A stretch of 56,752 bases of DNA from JBKHYJ01 sp046565505 (lineage in GTDB: Bacteria > Acidobacteriota > Blastocatellia > UBA7656), in NCBI GenBank assembly GCA_046565505.1, contig JBKHYJ010000113.1, forward strand, positions 1 through 56,752. The letters are read 5' to 3'. The translations under genes and the position numbers were made by a program. Positions 47,607-54,245 of the stretch are shown here, piece after piece; the first letter of the stretch is position 1, and each line of letters starts with the position of its first letter. The notes below the pieces were generated by a model. The model was not told the origin of the DNA, ran no database searches, and worked only from the letters and a program-made list of their open reading frames with translations.

Positions 47607-48185
47607 TCACATCATTAGATACGAGTCGCCATAAACAGGCTTGCCCCCCCCATCTTTAGTATTGTCATCAGGCACGCGTACCAGAAGCGCCGGACCATCC
47701 CTCGGCCCGCGGCCCAGCGCGAGAACTTCTATAGCCAAGGGCACGGGCCGGTATCGCACGAATAGATTGCCGTGAACGGAAGCAACAGCGCCTTCAGCTT
47801 TAGTAATAGTGAGGCCGGGCGGCAGTAGATTCTGCGCCGCCACACCAGCAAGAAGGTCATCAGCGGTTCGTGCAGTTCGCCCTTTGATTTGCTCAGTAGA
47901 GGCGTAGAGACTCACGGCAAGCGCCAATGCTTCAGCCTCGGCGGCACGATCAGTAGTCCGAGATACCTCGCCGTCTATCGTCGTAACCACGACTTTGCGC
48001 CGAACCTCGCTTTCTCTCATCGCCTGTTCTTTTACATTCGCTCCGTTCTCTATTGTGACGCGAGGGTCAATCGTCCGGGCGCTCTTGCCGAAAAAATGAT
48101 TGGCGACGACTGACGAGGCGACCACCAGTATCGCGGTAGCACACACGACTGTAAGCGGTGAAAACTTGGAAGCGATTATTCTCAT
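47607..48185 (-). CDS. Hypothetical single-pass membrane protein of the transfer module
   Basis: A 192-residue protein with one N-terminal hydrophobic segment (LTVVCATAILVVASSVVANHF). The periplasmic-type domain has no family I recognise; it carries VRRKVVVTTIDGEVSRT and ends with a short beta-rich tail. The ATG overlaps the stop of the MoxR-type gene by 4 nt, so it is translated with that ATPase. A structural or regulatory part of the channel is possible. Confidence 0.6.
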   Translation of the reverse strand: MRIIASKFSPLTVVCATAILVVASSVVANHFFGKSARTIDPRVTIENGANVKEQAMRESEVRRKVVVTTIDGEVSRTTDRAAEAEALALAVSLYASTEQIKGRTARTADDLLAGVAAQNLLPPGLTITKAEGAVASVHGNLFVRYRPVPLAIEVLALGRGPRDGPALLVRVPDDNTKDGGGKPVYGDSYLMM

Positions 48186-49210
48186 GCGGCGGCCTCTAAA
48201 ATGTGACCATCATGAGCGCAAGCCCACCCGATCCATTCGTCAATATCACGATCAGCGGCCTGGACCGCGAACTCCAGGCGAGCGATACCTTGATGCAGAT
48301 TCATTAACTCCTTCTGCCGCTTGCCGAGATAGCACAGATACTTGTCAATGATTTCAGCCGTGAGCGTTTGAACGCCGTCCCTTACAAGAGCTTTAAGCAG
48401 ATCAATGGATTCGCGAAGTCCCGGCTTGTCGCGCACAGCAGGCATGTCGCGGCGAATGCAGTTGATCAATTTTGCGACGCCGCACAGCAACTCGAGACTG
48501 GCATCAGGAACACGGGCGCGAAGTATTCTCACCTCTTCGCGCGGGGTAGGAGGTTCCAGCCAACTGTAAAGACAGCGTGAGCGTAGCGGCGCTGAGAGGT
48601 CATGTCTGATGTCGTTAGAAAGTAGAATCACAACGGGCCAGAGCCTACAGTCGCGAACACCAGTGTCTCCTAATCGTGGAACGTGTGCCCACCCGCGTCC
48701 GAGAAGCTGCAACAGCATGTCTTCGATCTTTTCTGTCAGCTTATCGGCCTCGTCAATAATCAATATCGGGATGGTCTCGGAATGTGAGGCATAGTCGAAG
48801 GCGGCCAATGCCTCGCCGAGGATGAGAAACTCGCGCGTGAACTGCCTGCCTTGTGCTTCTTTTAGAGGGACGCCTGCTGCGAGCTCCTGCCTCACCATCT
48901 GCGTTTGCGCCTCGCGGTCCCAACTGTAAAGAACATCAGCCAGCGTCAGCTCATCCATACCCTGCAAGTAGAAGGTTGATAGGTTGCAGGCTTTCGCCAA
49001 CGCTTCAGCCAGGGCGGTCTTTCCGCCGCCGCGCGGTCCTTCAATGAGCCAGGGCTTACGACTTCTCAGGGTATGTGCGAGATCAATCAGAATGCGACGC
49101 TGTATGATGTAGCCGGTTGAAGCGAGCATATCCGCCAGCGCGTCCACACCCACCTTTTCGATTACCAGTCGTGGATCAAAGCTCGGTAAATTTGGATCAT
49201 TCGGCTGCAT
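48182..49210 (-). CDS. MoxR-type AAA+ ATPase inside the transfer operon
   Basis: A 342-residue AAA+ protein. Walker A GPRGGGKT is at 58-65, Walker B ILIIDEADK has its Asp-Glu at 153-154, sensor 1 is N199 (LLSND), and the arginine finger is in LRSRC (210-212). A C-terminal helical lid completes it. MoxR-type ATPases act as chaperones in complex assembly. It starts 1 bp after virB10-like and is followed by a 4-nt overlap, so it belongs to the operon. It occupies the position where the VirB11 ATPase is usually encoded, although it is of a different AAA+ group. Confidence 0.85.
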   Translation of the reverse strand: MQPNDPNLPSFDPRLVIEKVGVDALADMLASTGYIIQRRILIDLAHTLRSRKPWLIEGPRGGGKTALAEALAKACNLSTFYLQGMDELTLADVLYSWDREAQTQMVRQELAAGVPLKEAQGRQFTREFLILGEALAAFDYASHSETIPILIIDEADKLTEKIEDMLLQLLGRGWAHVPRLGDTGVRDCRLWPVVILLSNDIRHDLSAPLRSRCLYSWLEPPTPREEVRILRARVPDASLELLCGVAKLINCIRRDMPAVRDKPGLRESIDLLKALVRDGVQTLTAEIIDKYLCYLGKRQKELMNLHQGIARLEFAVQAADRDIDEWIGWACAHDGHILEAAA

Positions 49211-49211
49211 G

Positions 49212-50714
49212 TCACTCCCTGGATTCTGTAATGACGGCGTCGGCGATGTGCCTCATCTCAGGAGACATTCGCGGCATCGCGGCGCGGATCTGTTCGACCG
49301 AGCCGGATGAGAGGAGATCGGCCAGCTCGCGCTCGCTGAGACCGGTCGAAGCGCGCACGCCGTTCGAGTCGGAACGCTCGGCCAAGTCTTTCGCGCTCAA
49401 CTCTCCGAGCGCGTCCACGCCGCGAATCTCCTGCGGCAGGTTAGTCACCATCACATAGCCTTGCGTGCCGGCAGGTACTTCAACAAAGCCGCGCTGTTGT
49501 TGGTTAGTGCGCTCACTGACCAATCCGCTCAATTCTGAGGTGACGGGGTTTACCACACGGTAACCATAGGCGTCGCTTATTACGACCGAACTCCGGCCCA
49601 GGCCGCTAAGCATGAAGCCGGCGACGTTCGCTGCCAAAGTCCCTATCCGACTGAAAGCCCGTGACCAAGCACTGGTTAATGAGCGACGGCGACCTCGCAT
49701 GCCAGCCCCGCCGTCGCCACCGAGTACGTCGCCCGTGAACTTCACGAAGCGCCCGCTCTCAGGATCAATGAAGCCGACTATGGCAAGGTAGGCGCGGTCA
49801 TATTCACTGCCGCGATTCACGCCCACGAGCACAGTCCCTTTTTTCATCGCCCACCCTTGCCCATGCACGTCGCGCGTGAGTTCAAAGCGTGCGAGCGAGC
49901 CCGAACGTAGCGTATAGAGTACGCCCAGTGTTCTGACCGGAAGCATTGAACCGAAGGGAGGGAGCACTACCGCTTCATCCGGGCGAGTGGCCTTTGCTGA
50001 CGGAGCACGCTCCGTCTGATTCTGAGGAAGTGATGGAGCCTGTTGATTACTAGATGAGACAGGCAAAGCACAGCGGATCGAACGTTCGGGACTACGCCTC
50101 GAAGCTGTGGCCGTGCTTGTATTGTCTGCACGCGCTGTCACAGGTGAACCAGTTGTTCCCGTAGTCGAGGCAGTGTCTGTAACACTCTGTTCACCAGGCA
50201 AGGCAGGCACGCTCGTTACAGGAGTGTTGACTGTGCCGCCCAGCCCATCTATCGGAACTGTCACGGGCGAGTTCGGTGACACGGTTGGGGCGCCCGTGTT
50301 CACGTTAGGAGATTGAGAAGCAGATGGCCCAGCTTCCTTCGTGGCACTGAGTGCTTCGGCTATTGCCTGCGTGGTTACATCATCCGGGTTCTGGCGCGAA
50401 GCCTGTGTCTTCTCGGCTTGCGGGCGCGTGTCACGAACATTCACGTTGAGCCGCGTGCGGTTGCCGCCGAGCATGAAATACAGCGCGCCCGTGACGGACG
50501 CCACGAGAAGCAGCAAGAGCAAAGCCCCAATAATCCGCTTGCTGCGCCGGCGGCTGTTTTTCAGAGGTGCTTCGATTGCAGGTGAATCAGCACCTTCCGC
50601 ATCGAACACTATGTGCTCGTTGTCGAAAGGCTCGCTTTCGGCCACGCCGACACCGCTGTTGATGGTTCCGATTCCGCGATGGCTGTTGCCATTTCTGTTG
50701 CCTTTTAATCTCAT
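49212..50714 (-). CDS. virB10: VirB10/TrbI-like conjugation protein
   Basis: A 500-residue protein. A cytoplasmic tail leads to one membrane helix (IIGALLLLLLVASVTGALYFM, about 61-81). A long Pro/Ser/Thr-rich periplasmic linker (about 95-245) follows, then a VirB10-like beta-barrel domain (LPPFGSMLPVRTLGVLYTLR, KKGTVLVGVN, then AIVGFIDPESGRFVKF and GDVLGGDGGAGMRG). It would span inner and outer membrane as the channel scaffold. Similarity is divergent but order and topology fit. The ATG has AGGAG upstream. Confidence 0.75.
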   Translation of the reverse strand: MRLKGNRNGNSHRGIGTINSGVGVAESEPFDNEHIVFDAEGADSPAIEAPLKNSRRRSKRIIGALLLLLLVASVTGALYFMLGGNRTRLNVNVRDTRPQAEKTQASRQNPDDVTTQAIAEALSATKEAGPSASQSPNVNTGAPTVSPNSPVTVPIDGLGGTVNTPVTSVPALPGEQSVTDTASTTGTTGSPVTARADNTSTATASRRSPERSIRCALPVSSSNQQAPSLPQNQTERAPSAKATRPDEAVVLPPFGSMLPVRTLGVLYTLRSGSLARFELTRDVHGQGWAMKKGTVLVGVNRGSEYDRAYLAIVGFIDPESGRFVKFTGDVLGGDGGAGMRGRRRSLTSAWSRAFSRIGTLAANVAGFMLSGLGRSSVVISDAYGYRVVNPVTSELSGLVSERTNQQQRGFVEVPAGTQGYVMVTNLPQEIRGVDALGELSAKDLAERSDSNGVRASTGLSERELADLLSSGSVEQIRAAMPRMSPEMRHIADAVITESRE

Positions 50715-50733
50715 CGTAAAACTCCTCTGAGGG

Positions 50734-51933
50734 TTATCGAGTTGAGAACCCTAATTCCGCAGAAGAAGGCTCGTCTGCCGCATTCACCTGCGCGACTGAC
50801 ACTCGCAGGCGCTGGCTTGCTCCCAGAATTGGCGTCTCGTACACGAGCGCGAAATAACAGGTCGCGCCGGCAGGGATCGAGCTATTGATCGTCGTGCTTT
50901 CAACTCCAAGCTTCTTGATCTGCTCGATTTGGAGAGGGTTTCCCTGTTTATCAAGCGTCTGGACATAAATGTCCGGCGCTCCCGGCGCGACCTGAATCGT
51001 AGTTGCCTCGGTGTTACGGACCGCGATCACGACCAGTCGAGAGCGGTTATCAACTTCGCGGACTTGTGACACTGAAATAGCCAAGCCATGAACGGGGTCA
51101 CTCCACTTCTTAAAGCTATAAGGGGCTCTGACAGCGTCGGTAAGCGCGCTGGCGGCCACGCGAGTGGGGTCTCCTCCTTCCTTCTTATTGGATTTGGATG
51201 GTGACTGCTTCGTATCGACCTCGGCAACAACTGGCGCAAAGGTGCGGGGAGTCGGTGGCGTTGTTTTACTCACGCTCTCCCCTGACTGAGCGGGCGCTAC
51301 TCTCACGGAGGCCGTCTGCTGAGGCGCAAGGACCGTGCCGTCGAGGTTCACGGCTAACCCCGCGGCTCGCCGGGCCGAGACGACTTCGTTGCGATCATAG
51401 CTGACAACGCAGCGATGAGCCTGTTGAGACAGGTAGGGGACTGGGTATATCAGGAATGTGATTACCATCCCGCTTTGCATCTGTACAATGATCGAGGATG
51501 CCGGCCCGCGCCCGACGTTAGTCGCGAGGGAAGGAGATGCAAAGCCACTGCCGGCACGCATCACCAGAAAGTGGTCGGTCGCTTTAGTAGGAGACTCGTC
51601 AATCGTGACCAGCTCGCTGTTGCCAGGATGTATGGCAAAGAAGCGATCCGACACAGGAAACTCGACCATCGTCACACCGTTCTGCGACATCCCCAACCGG
51701 ATGATCGGGTTCATATTTCCTTTCACCGCGACGTTGGCTTCACCCGAGAGGAAATCGCCCGGAGACTGCTGGACCAGCGCGACAGGCTGGTTCGTACTGG
51801 ACTCCTGACCAACTACTCGACCGGCGGGCTTCTCCGGCGCTTGCGGCTTCTTATATTGAGCATCAACCTGAAGCGTGAAAACTATAGTTATAGCCAATAG
51901 TAGGACGGTTGCTCTTTTGATCTTTGCAAACAT
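50734..51933 (-). CDS. virB9: VirB9-like conjugation protein
   Basis: A 399-residue exported protein with a signal peptide (VLLLAITIVFTLQVDAQ). The first domain (NGVTMVEFPVSDRFFAIHPG, DHFLVMRAG) resembles the VirB9/TraF-type N-terminal beta-sandwich. A linker and a second beta-rich domain follow. In type IV secretion VirB9 sits in the outer-membrane core with VirB10, which is encoded 19 bp downstream. The start at 51933 was chosen because GGAGGAGAGT lies directly upstream; a TTG four codons earlier is in the same frame. Confidence 0.7.
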   Translation of the reverse strand: MFAKIKRATVLLLAITIVFTLQVDAQYKKPQAPEKPAGRVVGQESSTNQPVALVQQSPGDFLSGEANVAVKGNMNPIIRLGMSQNGVTMVEFPVSDRFFAIHPGNSELVTIDESPTKATDHFLVMRAGSGFASPSLATNVGRGPASSIIVQMQSGMVITFLIYPVPYLSQQAHRCVVSYDRNEVVSARRAAGLAVNLDGTVLAPQQTASVRVAPAQSGESVSKTTPPTPRTFAPVVAEVDTKQSPSKSNKKEGGDPTRVAASALTDAVRAPYSFKKWSDPVHGLAISVSQVREVDNRSRLVVIAVRNTEATTIQVAPGAPDIYVQTLDKQGNPLQIEQIKKLGVESTTINSSIPAGATCYFALVYETPILGASQRLRVSVAQVNAADEPSSAELGFSTR

Positions 51934-51969
51934 ACTCTCCTCCAACTCCCAGTGGTTTATGGCCGTGAT

Positions 51970-52575
51970 CTACTGCTGGGTTTTCGGTGAAGCCTGGCCT
52001 GTGTCCGAGCCAAGCTCCTTGTAATCTATAGATGCGATGAGAAATCCTGACCGCAAGTTCCGATCAGCCCGGCGCTGCGGATCAGCCGCAAGCTTCAGCG
52101 TTAAGTTCAACTGCCGAGTTTCATGGTCTGTGGCTCCTGCTATCACCTTCGTGATCTCTTGCTTGCCGATGACGCGCACAGTGTAAGGATCTATGCGATC
52201 AACCGAGATGTCCTGAGGAGTCCAAACAGACTGCCAGCTCTCCGCGCGTTGCTTCTCTAGAACGCCTTCCCGTTTAAGGTAGCGTGCGAGCTTCAACGCA
52301 CTGTCTGGCACCATCATCCTCAGCGCCCGTTCAACGTCGCGCGGGCGTGTAGCCGGGTCTATCTGGTATAGCGCGCGAACGAACTCACCAGTGATGTATT
52401 GTTTGTCGGCGTTCGTCAATCTATCCGGGCCGAGCTGCACGGCTTCGGTCTCACCGTAGTCGCGATCATCAATCTGAAGCACCCGCCCGGATGAGGGATG
52501 TGGGGCCGCAATCGAGCGAACCGCAAAGCAGCGAGGCAACCGGGCGGCGCTCGTCTGGATCGTCGGCAAAATCAA
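51970..52575 (-). CDS. virB8: VirB8-like conjugation protein, N-terminus short
   Basis: A 201-residue protein. Its core (VQLGPDRLTNADKQYITGEF, then VRALYQIDPATRPRDVERAL and VRVIGKQEITKV) fits the periplasmic NTF2-like domain of VirB8/TraE-type channel proteins. The frame opens only just upstream (about 52605), with the hydrophobic stretch PAPAWILALILPT preceding a TTG. The normal cytoplasmic tail and a full membrane helix are therefore missing or lie in another frame. Nothing of the transfer operon continues beyond 52.6 kb, so the operon seems cut here. Confidence 0.6.
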   Translation of the reverse strand: MILPTIQTSAARLPRCFAVRSIAAPHPSSGRVLQIDDRDYGETEAVQLGPDRLTNADKQYITGEFVRALYQIDPATRPRDVERALRMMVPDSALKLARYLKREGVLEKQRAESWQSVWTPQDISVDRIDPYTVRVIGKQEITKVIAGATDHETRQLNLTLKLAADPQRRADRNLRSGFLIASIDYKELGSDTGQASPKTQQ

Positions 52576-52628
52576 AGCGAGAATCCAAGCAGGCGCGGGC
52601 CGCTGTAACTGCTAGTTAGGGGGATGCC

Positions 52629-52883
52629 GTGATAACCGGACTATCAGAGTATCACCCGCCGATTGAACAGAGCTTGCGTTGCGTGTGCGGCCAAAGATTC
52701 GTTGTATATCTTGGTGCTCCATTCCCTTTCGATGATCGGGCATTTGAAGCAGCGCGCGAGCGTGCGGAGCAGATGAGCGCTAGATTCATTGATGCGAGAG
52801 AAATACCTTGGCTTGTCTGCTCTTGTGGCGAGGTATTGATGTTTGTCGAGGATGCCATACCGACCGTATCAGCCGTGATGTAA
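52629..52883 (+). CDS. Small CxC-type putative zinc-binding protein
   Basis: An 84-residue protein with two cysteine pairs (RCVCGQRF near residue 17 and VCSCGEVL near 63), arranged like a zinc ribbon. Between them is a helix (FEAARERAEQMSARF). It starts at GTG 52629 after GGGGGA, divergent from the transfer operon with only about 50 bp between them. The function is unknown; such small ribbons are common on mobile elements. Confidence 0.55.
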   Translation: MITGLSEYHPPIEQSLRCVCGQRFVVYLGAPFPFDDRAFEAARERAEQMSARFIDAREIPWLVCSCGEVLMFVEDAIPTVSAVM

Positions 52884-52884
52884 A

Positions 52885-53010
52885 GCCCGCTTAAACCCGC
52901 CTGTGCGACGGTCGCACACGGGCCAGGAATGACTTTTAAGCCCGACCCCATGAGACAGGCCCGGAACCTTCCGCGGAGGCGCTTAAGGCCCGCCGATGCC
53001 GGAACCTACC
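52885..53010. repeat. GC-rich degenerate repeats (CTTAAG...CCCG) and a palindrome
   Basis: Three similar motifs occur at intervals of about 45 bp: GCTTAAACCCGCC (from 52889), CTTTTAAGCCCGACC (from 52933) and GCTTAAGGCCCGCC (from 52981). Between them GCCCGGAACCTT and TGCCGGAACCTA repeat. A perfect palindrome GTGCGAC-G-GTCGCAC lies at 52903-52917. The layout resembles weak iterons or the border of an origin; no function is proven. Confidence 0.4.
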
Positions 53011-53148
53011 CGTGTATCTTCTCGCGTTTAACACGGCTTTGAACGCGCCACAGAGCGATGCAGCGGCATGTTACGTGACGGTCATTGACCGGACCTGCGC
53101 TAAAAGCTTACAACCGAGGCGCTGAGACTAGATATTCAATCTTTTCCA
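53011..53148. other. Non-coding stretch before the hairpin array
   Basis: No gene or clear structure is seen. The composition shifts here from GC-rich to AT-rich. Confidence 0.3.
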
Positions 53149-53231
53149 TCAAAATCAATCCGCGCGCTTTTGATTAACCGGAGTTTTTCAAGCCTCTATC
53201 CTCAACCGTTCAAGAGGGTTAGGCCACAGAA

Positions 53232-53257
53232 GCTTGAATAATCAAGCGTTTTTCAAG
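53232..53257 (+). repeat. Hairpin plus T-tract, copy 1
   Basis: GCTTGA (53232-53237), loop ATAA, TCAAGC (53242-53247), then GTTTTT and CAAG. The final CAAG can pair with the same CTTG as the first arm, so two alternative hairpins are possible. It is terminator-like on the plus strand. Confidence 0.6.
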
Positions 53258-53320
53258 TCGGTTATGTCAAAGAAATCAAACCCAATAAGCTCAACAGTGC
53301 GAGCTAATTAACCTTGCTTT

Positions 53321-53346
53321 ATTTGATTAATCAAATCTTTTTCAAA
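53321..53346 (+). repeat. Palindrome plus T-tract, copy 2
   Basis: The 16-bp perfect palindrome ATTTGATT-AATCAAAT (53321-53336) is followed by CTTTTT and CAAA, repeating the design of copy 1 with different bases. A third TTTTTCAAG without a full hairpin lies at 53184-53192. Confidence 0.6.
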
Positions 53347-53359
53347 CCGGAATAAATGA

Positions 53360-53378
53360 ATCGGTGAAAAGCACCGAT
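53360..53378. repeat. Short hairpin E1
   Basis: ATCGGTG, loop AAAAG, CACCGAT. A seven-bp perfect stem with a five-nt loop. Confidence 0.75.
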
Positions 53379-53393
53379 CTATGAAGCGGCACA

Positions 53394-53420
53394 ATGCCAC
53401 ACATGCCACACCTAAAAAAG
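53394..53420. repeat. Paired 9-mer T1 with A-tract
   Basis: ATGCCACAC occurs twice without a gap (53394-53402 and 53403-53411), followed by CTAAAAAAG. The two copies are identical. Confidence 0.85.
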
Positions 53421-53439
53421 AAAGAATTGCATGGGTCCG

Positions 53440-53467
53440 ATGTTACACATGATACACCTAAAAAAAC
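53440..53467. repeat. Paired 9-mer T2 with A-tract
   Basis: ATGTTACAC (53440-53448) and ATGATACAC (53449-53457), followed by CTAAAAAAAC. Same frame as T1 (NTGnnACAC), different central dinucleotide. Confidence 0.8.
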
Positions 53468-53495
53468 AGAAAAACGCCGATTTTCTGGCGGCAGG

Positions 53496-53522
53496 GTGAG
53501 ACAGTTGAGACACCTAAAAAAA
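53496..53522. repeat. Paired 9-mer T3 with A-tract
   Basis: GTGAGACAG (53496-53504) and TTGAGACAC (53505-53513), followed by CTAAAAAAAG. A small hairpin (CGCC, loop of eight, GGCG) precedes it at 53475-53490. Confidence 0.8.
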
Positions 53523-53555
53523 GAGAGAATCTGAATCACTGGTATGCAAAGAAAG

Positions 53556-53576
53556 TATCGGTGGTAAGCACCGATA
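53556..53576. repeat. Short hairpin E2
   Basis: TATCGGTG, loop GTAAG, CACCGATA. Eight-bp perfect stem; the same stem as E1 extended by one pair. Confidence 0.75.
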
Positions 53577-53591
53577 GAAATGCTGCCGGAA

Positions 53592-53608
53592 TCACTGAAA
53601 AGCAGTGA
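53592..53608. repeat. Short hairpin E3 with compensated stem
   Basis: TCACTG, loop AAAAG, CAGTGA. Compared with E1/E2/E4 (TCGGTG/CACCGA) two stem positions changed on both arms so pairing is kept. Confidence 0.75.
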
Positions 53609-53624
53609 ACGTGAGCCGCCGCTA

Positions 53625-53641
53625 TCGGTGATTTGCACCGA
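53625..53641. repeat. Short hairpin E4
   Basis: TCGGTG, loop ATTTG, CACCGA. Same stem as E1 and E2, different 5-nt loop. Confidence 0.75.
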
Positions 53642-53670
53642 AGGCAGGCGGTCCGCAAAAGAGCGTTTTA

Positions 53671-53709
53671 TTTCCGCTTCTTTTCCGCTTTTGTCCGCGC
53701 TAAAAAAAG
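53671..53709. repeat. Triple TCCGC row with A-tract
   Basis: Three rows of ten bases, TTTCCGCTTC, TTTTCCGCTT and TTGTCCGCGC, are followed by TAAAAAAAG. It resembles the paired 9-mer units in design but has a 10-11 bp period. Confidence 0.6.
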
Positions 53710-53713
53710 AGAA

Positions 53714-53744
53714 GATAAGCGAGATAAGCGAACATAAAAAAAAA
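53714..53744. repeat. Paired 9-mer T4 with A-tract
   Basis: GATAAGCGA twice without a gap (53714-53722, 53723-53731), then ACAT and a run of A. This is the second class, GATnnGCGA. Confidence 0.85.
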
Positions 53745-53806
53745 GAGCTTTGCGGATTCCTGTAAAAATCTTTCGCGCTCCGATGGGATAGGGCGGGGTG
53801 GAAAAA

Positions 53807-53837
53807 TCAAGTGGTCATTTTGACCACTTGAAAAAAA
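53807..53837. repeat. Long hairpin D1 with flanking A-tracts
   Basis: TCAAGTGGTCA (53807-53817), loop TTT, TGACCACTTGA (53821-53831), flanked by AAAAA and AAAAAAA. An 11-bp perfect stem. Confidence 0.8.
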
Positions 53838-53877
53838 CCGCCCAAATTGTGGCCCATGAGGTCAAGGCGACCGCAAA

Positions 53878-53907
53878 TCAAGTGCTCATTTTGAGCACTT
53901 GAAAAAA
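53878..53907. repeat. Long hairpin D2 with compensated stem
   Basis: TCAAGTGCTCA (53878-53888), loop TTT, TGAGCACTTGA (53892-53902), then AAAAA. It differs from D1 at a single pair (G-C to C-G), changed on both arms. Confidence 0.8.
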
Positions 53908-53911
53908 GAAC

Positions 53912-53941
53912 GATTGGCGAGATTGGCGAGCATAAAAAAAA
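53912..53941. repeat. Paired 9-mer T5 with A-tract
   Basis: GATTGGCGA twice without a gap (53912-53920, 53921-53929), then GCAT and eight A. Same class as T4 with the central AA replaced by TG in both copies. Confidence 0.85.
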
Positions 53942-54112
53942 GGGACCGCCCGCGGCGTGCCCGCTCCTATTCCCCTTTCCCCTCTCTTAATACCCGGAAT
54001 CGAGTTGCGGCATAGCGCTGTGAGGCGGAAACGGCCTTTCCTGCAATCGCGCACTGCGAATCCTAGTCATTTATCTCCAATCACTCATAGACCCTCTAAT
54101 TACGTTCTTGAA

Positions 54113-54118
54113 TATAAT
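54113..54118 (+). promoter_or_regulatory. Candidate -10 box upstream of the 410-aa gene
   Basis: A perfect TATAAT preceded by TG two bases before it, 128 bp upstream of the start at 54246. No clear -35 box is visible, so this is a weak call. The rest of 53946-54245 shows nothing else. Confidence 0.3.
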
Positions 54119-54245
54119 CATTCTCAGAAACGACTCGCGCTTACTCATTGGCGACGGTCAATGAGGACAGCAAAGCAATCCTGAGCTTTGTTGCGCGGGC
54201 CGCGTATAAAGAATCAGGAAGCGGTCGAACAGGAGGGCTGGGAAG

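Larger units (their letters stand above)
53149..53945. repeat. Array of hairpins and paired 9-bp repeats with A-tracts
   Basis: A gene-free block of about 800 bp built from four kinds of units. These are hairpins followed by TTTTTCAA (left part), short hairpins with 5-nt loops, tandem pairs of 9-bp repeats followed by six to ten A, and two long near-identical hairpins flanked by A-tracts. Details are given in the separate entries. Hairpin copies differ by paired, compensating changes, pointing to selection on structure. It lies between the conjugation operon and the excisionase/primase genes. An origin of replication or transfer, or a source of structured RNA, are the main options. Confidence 0.7.

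Noticed and set aside
53342..53638. A 98-codon minus-strand frame and a 47-codon plus-strand frame (53394-53537) over the repeat array
   Set aside because: Both translate only the hairpins, 9-mers and A/T-tracts, lack ribosome sites and have no protein-like composition; the compensating hairpin changes argue for DNA or RNA structure instead.
53394..53941. Possible CRISPR array
   Set aside because: The repeats are 9 bp in direct tandem pairs with no spacers of uniform length and no cas genes nearby.
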